Part shown: piece by piece, positions 62,638 through 64,000 of the stretch
Layout: every line of letters begins with the position of its first letter
How positions within the stretch are numbered: position 1 is the first letter of the stretch
DNA from: Prochlorococcus marinus XMU1406
GTDB lineage: Bacteria > Cyanobacteriota > Cyanobacteriia > PCC-6307 > Cyanobiaceae
DNA length: 64,000 nucleotides
NCBI RefSeq assembly: GCF_017696055.1
Contig: NZ_JAAORG010000001.1
Span: forward strand, 682,001 to 746,000
Direction of reading: 5' to 3'
Notes under the pieces: model-generated
The model's database searches: none
What the model was told of the DNA's origin: nothing
The model's input: the letters and a program-made list of their open reading frames with translations, nothing else
Program-made: the position numbers and the translations under genes

Positions 62638-64000
62638 ATGTCCTATAAAATTGATAGAAAAACTTACGCTCAAACTTACGGACCCACTACTGGGGATAGA
62701 GTAAGGCTTGCAGATACCGAATTATTTATAGAAGTAGAGAAAGATTTAACTACTTACGGAGATGAAGTTAAATTTGGAGGTGGTAAGGTTATTCGAGATG
62801 GGATGGGACAGTCTCAAGTTACAAGAGGAGATGGAGCTGTAGATACCGTAATAACCAATGCTTTGATTTTAGATTGGTGGGGAATAATTAAGGCGGATGT
62901 AGGATTAAAAGACGGGAAGATTTTTCAAATCGGGAAAGCTGGTAATCCTGATATCCAAGATAAAGTTAATATTGTTATTGGAGCCTCAACAGAAGTAATA
63001 GCTGGTGAGGGGCATATTCTTACTGCAGGATCAATAGATACTCATATACACTTTATATGTCCCCAACAAATTGAAACGGCACTCGCTTCAGGAATCACAA
63101 CTATGTTGGGAGGAGGAACTGGACCTGCAACCGGAACAAATGCGACTACCTGCACACCTGGCCGTTTTCATATTTCTCGCATGCTTCAATCTGCAGAAGC
63201 ATTTCCTATGAATTTAGGTTTTTTTGGTAAAGGAAATTCAACGAATGAGAGAAATCTTATTGATCAAGTCGAGGCCGGTGCATGCGGATTAAAGCTTCAT
63301 GAAGATTGGGGAACGACTCCATCAACTATAAATTCTTGTTTAAACGTTGCCGATAACTTTGATGTTCAAGTTTGTATTCACACTGATACTTTAAATGAGG
63401 CAGGCTTTGTTGAAGATACTATCAATGCTATTGCAGGAAGAACAATTCATACTTTTCATACAGAAGGAGCAGGAGGAGGTCATGCCCCAGATATCATTAA
63501 AATTTGTGGAGAAAAAAATGTTCTTCCAAGTAGTACTAATCCAACAAGACCCTATACAAGAAACACACTAGAAGAGCATCTTGATATGCTAATGGTTTGT
63601 CATCATTTAGATTCTAAAATCCCAGAAGATATCGCATTCGCTGAATCAAGGATAAGAAGAGAGACTATTGCTGCAGAGGATATCCTTCATGATATAGGAG
63701 CCTTCTCAATAATCGCTAGTGACTCTCAAGCTATGGGAAGAGTTGGTGAAGTAATAACAAGAACTTTCCAAACTGCCCATAAAATGAAAGTACAAAGAGG
63801 ACCTTTATCACAGGATTCTGATAGGAACGATAATTACAGAGTAAAGAGATATATCTCTAAAGTTACAATTAATCCTGCCATAGCGCATGGAATTAATAAA
63901 TATGTTGGCTCTATTGAAAAAGGAAAAATTGCAGACTTAGTATTGTGGAAACCCTCCTTTTTTGCAGTAAAGCCTGAATTAGTTGTTAAAGGAGGATCTA
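62638..64000 (+). CDS. ureC: Urease alpha (catalytic) subunit, 5' part only
   Basis: UreC holds the bi-nickel centre. The open frame (454 codons before the window edge; full subunits are about 570) starts ATG 62638. It shows the nickel His pair in [10 protein letters not shown], the carbamylated Lys in [41 protein letters not shown], the [13 protein letters not shown] His, the flap MVCHHLD and the late Asp in [12 protein letters not shown]. The 3' end lies outside the window. Confidence 0.97.
   Translation, partial: MSYKIDRKTYAQTYGPTTGDRVRLADTELFIEVEKDLTTYGDEVKFGGGKVIRDGMGQSQVTRGDGAVDTVITNALILDWWGIIKADVGLKDGKIFQIGKAGNPDIQDKVNIVIGASTEVIAGEGHILTAGSIDTHIHFICPQQIETALASGITTMLGGGTGPATGTNATTCTPGRFHISRMLQSAEAFPMNLGFFGKGNSTNERNLIDQVEAGACGLKLHEDWGTTPSTINSCLNVADNFDVQVCIHTDTLNEAGFVEDTINAIAGRTIHTFHTEGAGGGHAPDIIKICGEKNVLPSSTNPTRPYTRNTLEEHLDMLMVCHHLDSKIPEDIAFAESRIRRETIAAEDILHDIGAFSIIASDSQAMGRVGEVITRTFQTAHKMKVQRGPLSQDSDRNDNYRVKRYISKVTINPAIAHGINKYVGSIEKGKIADLVLWKPSFFAVKPELVVKGGS

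Noticed and set aside
1-64000. Search for tRNA genes, CRISPR repeats, insertion sequences and phage integrases
   Set aside because: No T-loop GGTTCRANYCC with a matching acceptor, no regularly spaced repeats and no transposase or integrase motif were found by eye.

Overview
The window is very AT-rich and densely packed with short intergenic gaps. It carries a marine picocyanobacterial gene set: chlP, ccsA, class II FBP/SBPase (glpX), phosphoribulokinase, both class I and class II aldolases, a Rieske oxygenase of the pheophorbide a oxygenase type, and the urtABCDE and ure clusters. Base composition, gene content and small gene sizes all point to a high-light-adapted Prochlorococcus. HLII is my guess from remembered gene order, not something tested here. 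I found no tRNA, rRNA, CRISPR array, insertion sequence or prophage gene.

Region 1 (1-24,800) is core metabolism. It holds the 3' end of recG, a D-Ala-D-Ala dipeptidase, sir, glyS, chlP, a VanY-type carboxypeptidase, typA, a DUF309 gene, lptB and ccsA. These are followed by a carbon block (rpe, glpX, hemA, glgC, gnd, pgl) that links the Calvin cycle, the oxidative pentose phosphate pathway, glycogen and tetrapyrrole synthesis. After that come a CIA30-type gene, ilvD, a degenerate UPRT homologue, a lumenal pentapeptide protein, a COG0523 GTPase and purS-purQ, closed by a clear bidirectional terminator.

Region 2 (24,800-44,600) is mostly on the minus strand. It holds the two aldolases, a Gfo/Idh oxidoreductase, accD, prk, leuB and lpxD. 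A tight operon-like run follows: proB, yqeG, a DUF3727 gene, ruvX, a GNAT-like gene, a CofE-like gene, a thioredoxin-fold gene without CXXC, and a DUF3685 gene with a pseudo-receiver. Next are hisA, an epimerase, pgsA, a PPC-glutaredoxin fusion, an SDR and nth.

Region 3 (44,600-54,000) is an accessory stretch with an iron theme. It contains a FutC-like ATPase, ferritin with a Fur-like box, a cysteine-rich Crp/Fnr regulator whose promoter is bracketed by two Fur boxes, a zinc-ribbon membrane peptide, and a Rieske oxygenase. An in-frame stop separates the Rieske gene from a 33-residue membrane segment whose own stop overlaps the start of an ABC ATPase. It continues with a run of small, mostly unknown proteins, including a ribbon-helix-helix protein flanked by repeated CACTT/AAGTG half-sites.

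Region 4 (54,000-64,000) is urea use. The urtABCDE importer is transcribed from a canonical NtcA-type promoter, with a hairpin between urtA and urtB that probably tunes stoichiometry. The accessory genes ureE, ureF and ureG diverge from ureD-ureA-ureB-ureC, and ureC runs off the window edge. The most unusual points are the Rieske/membrane peptide/ABC arrangement, the Fur-controlled Cys-rich regulator, the RHH gene with its putative operators, the PPC-glutaredoxin fusion and the 13-bp perfect hairpin in the glpX leader.
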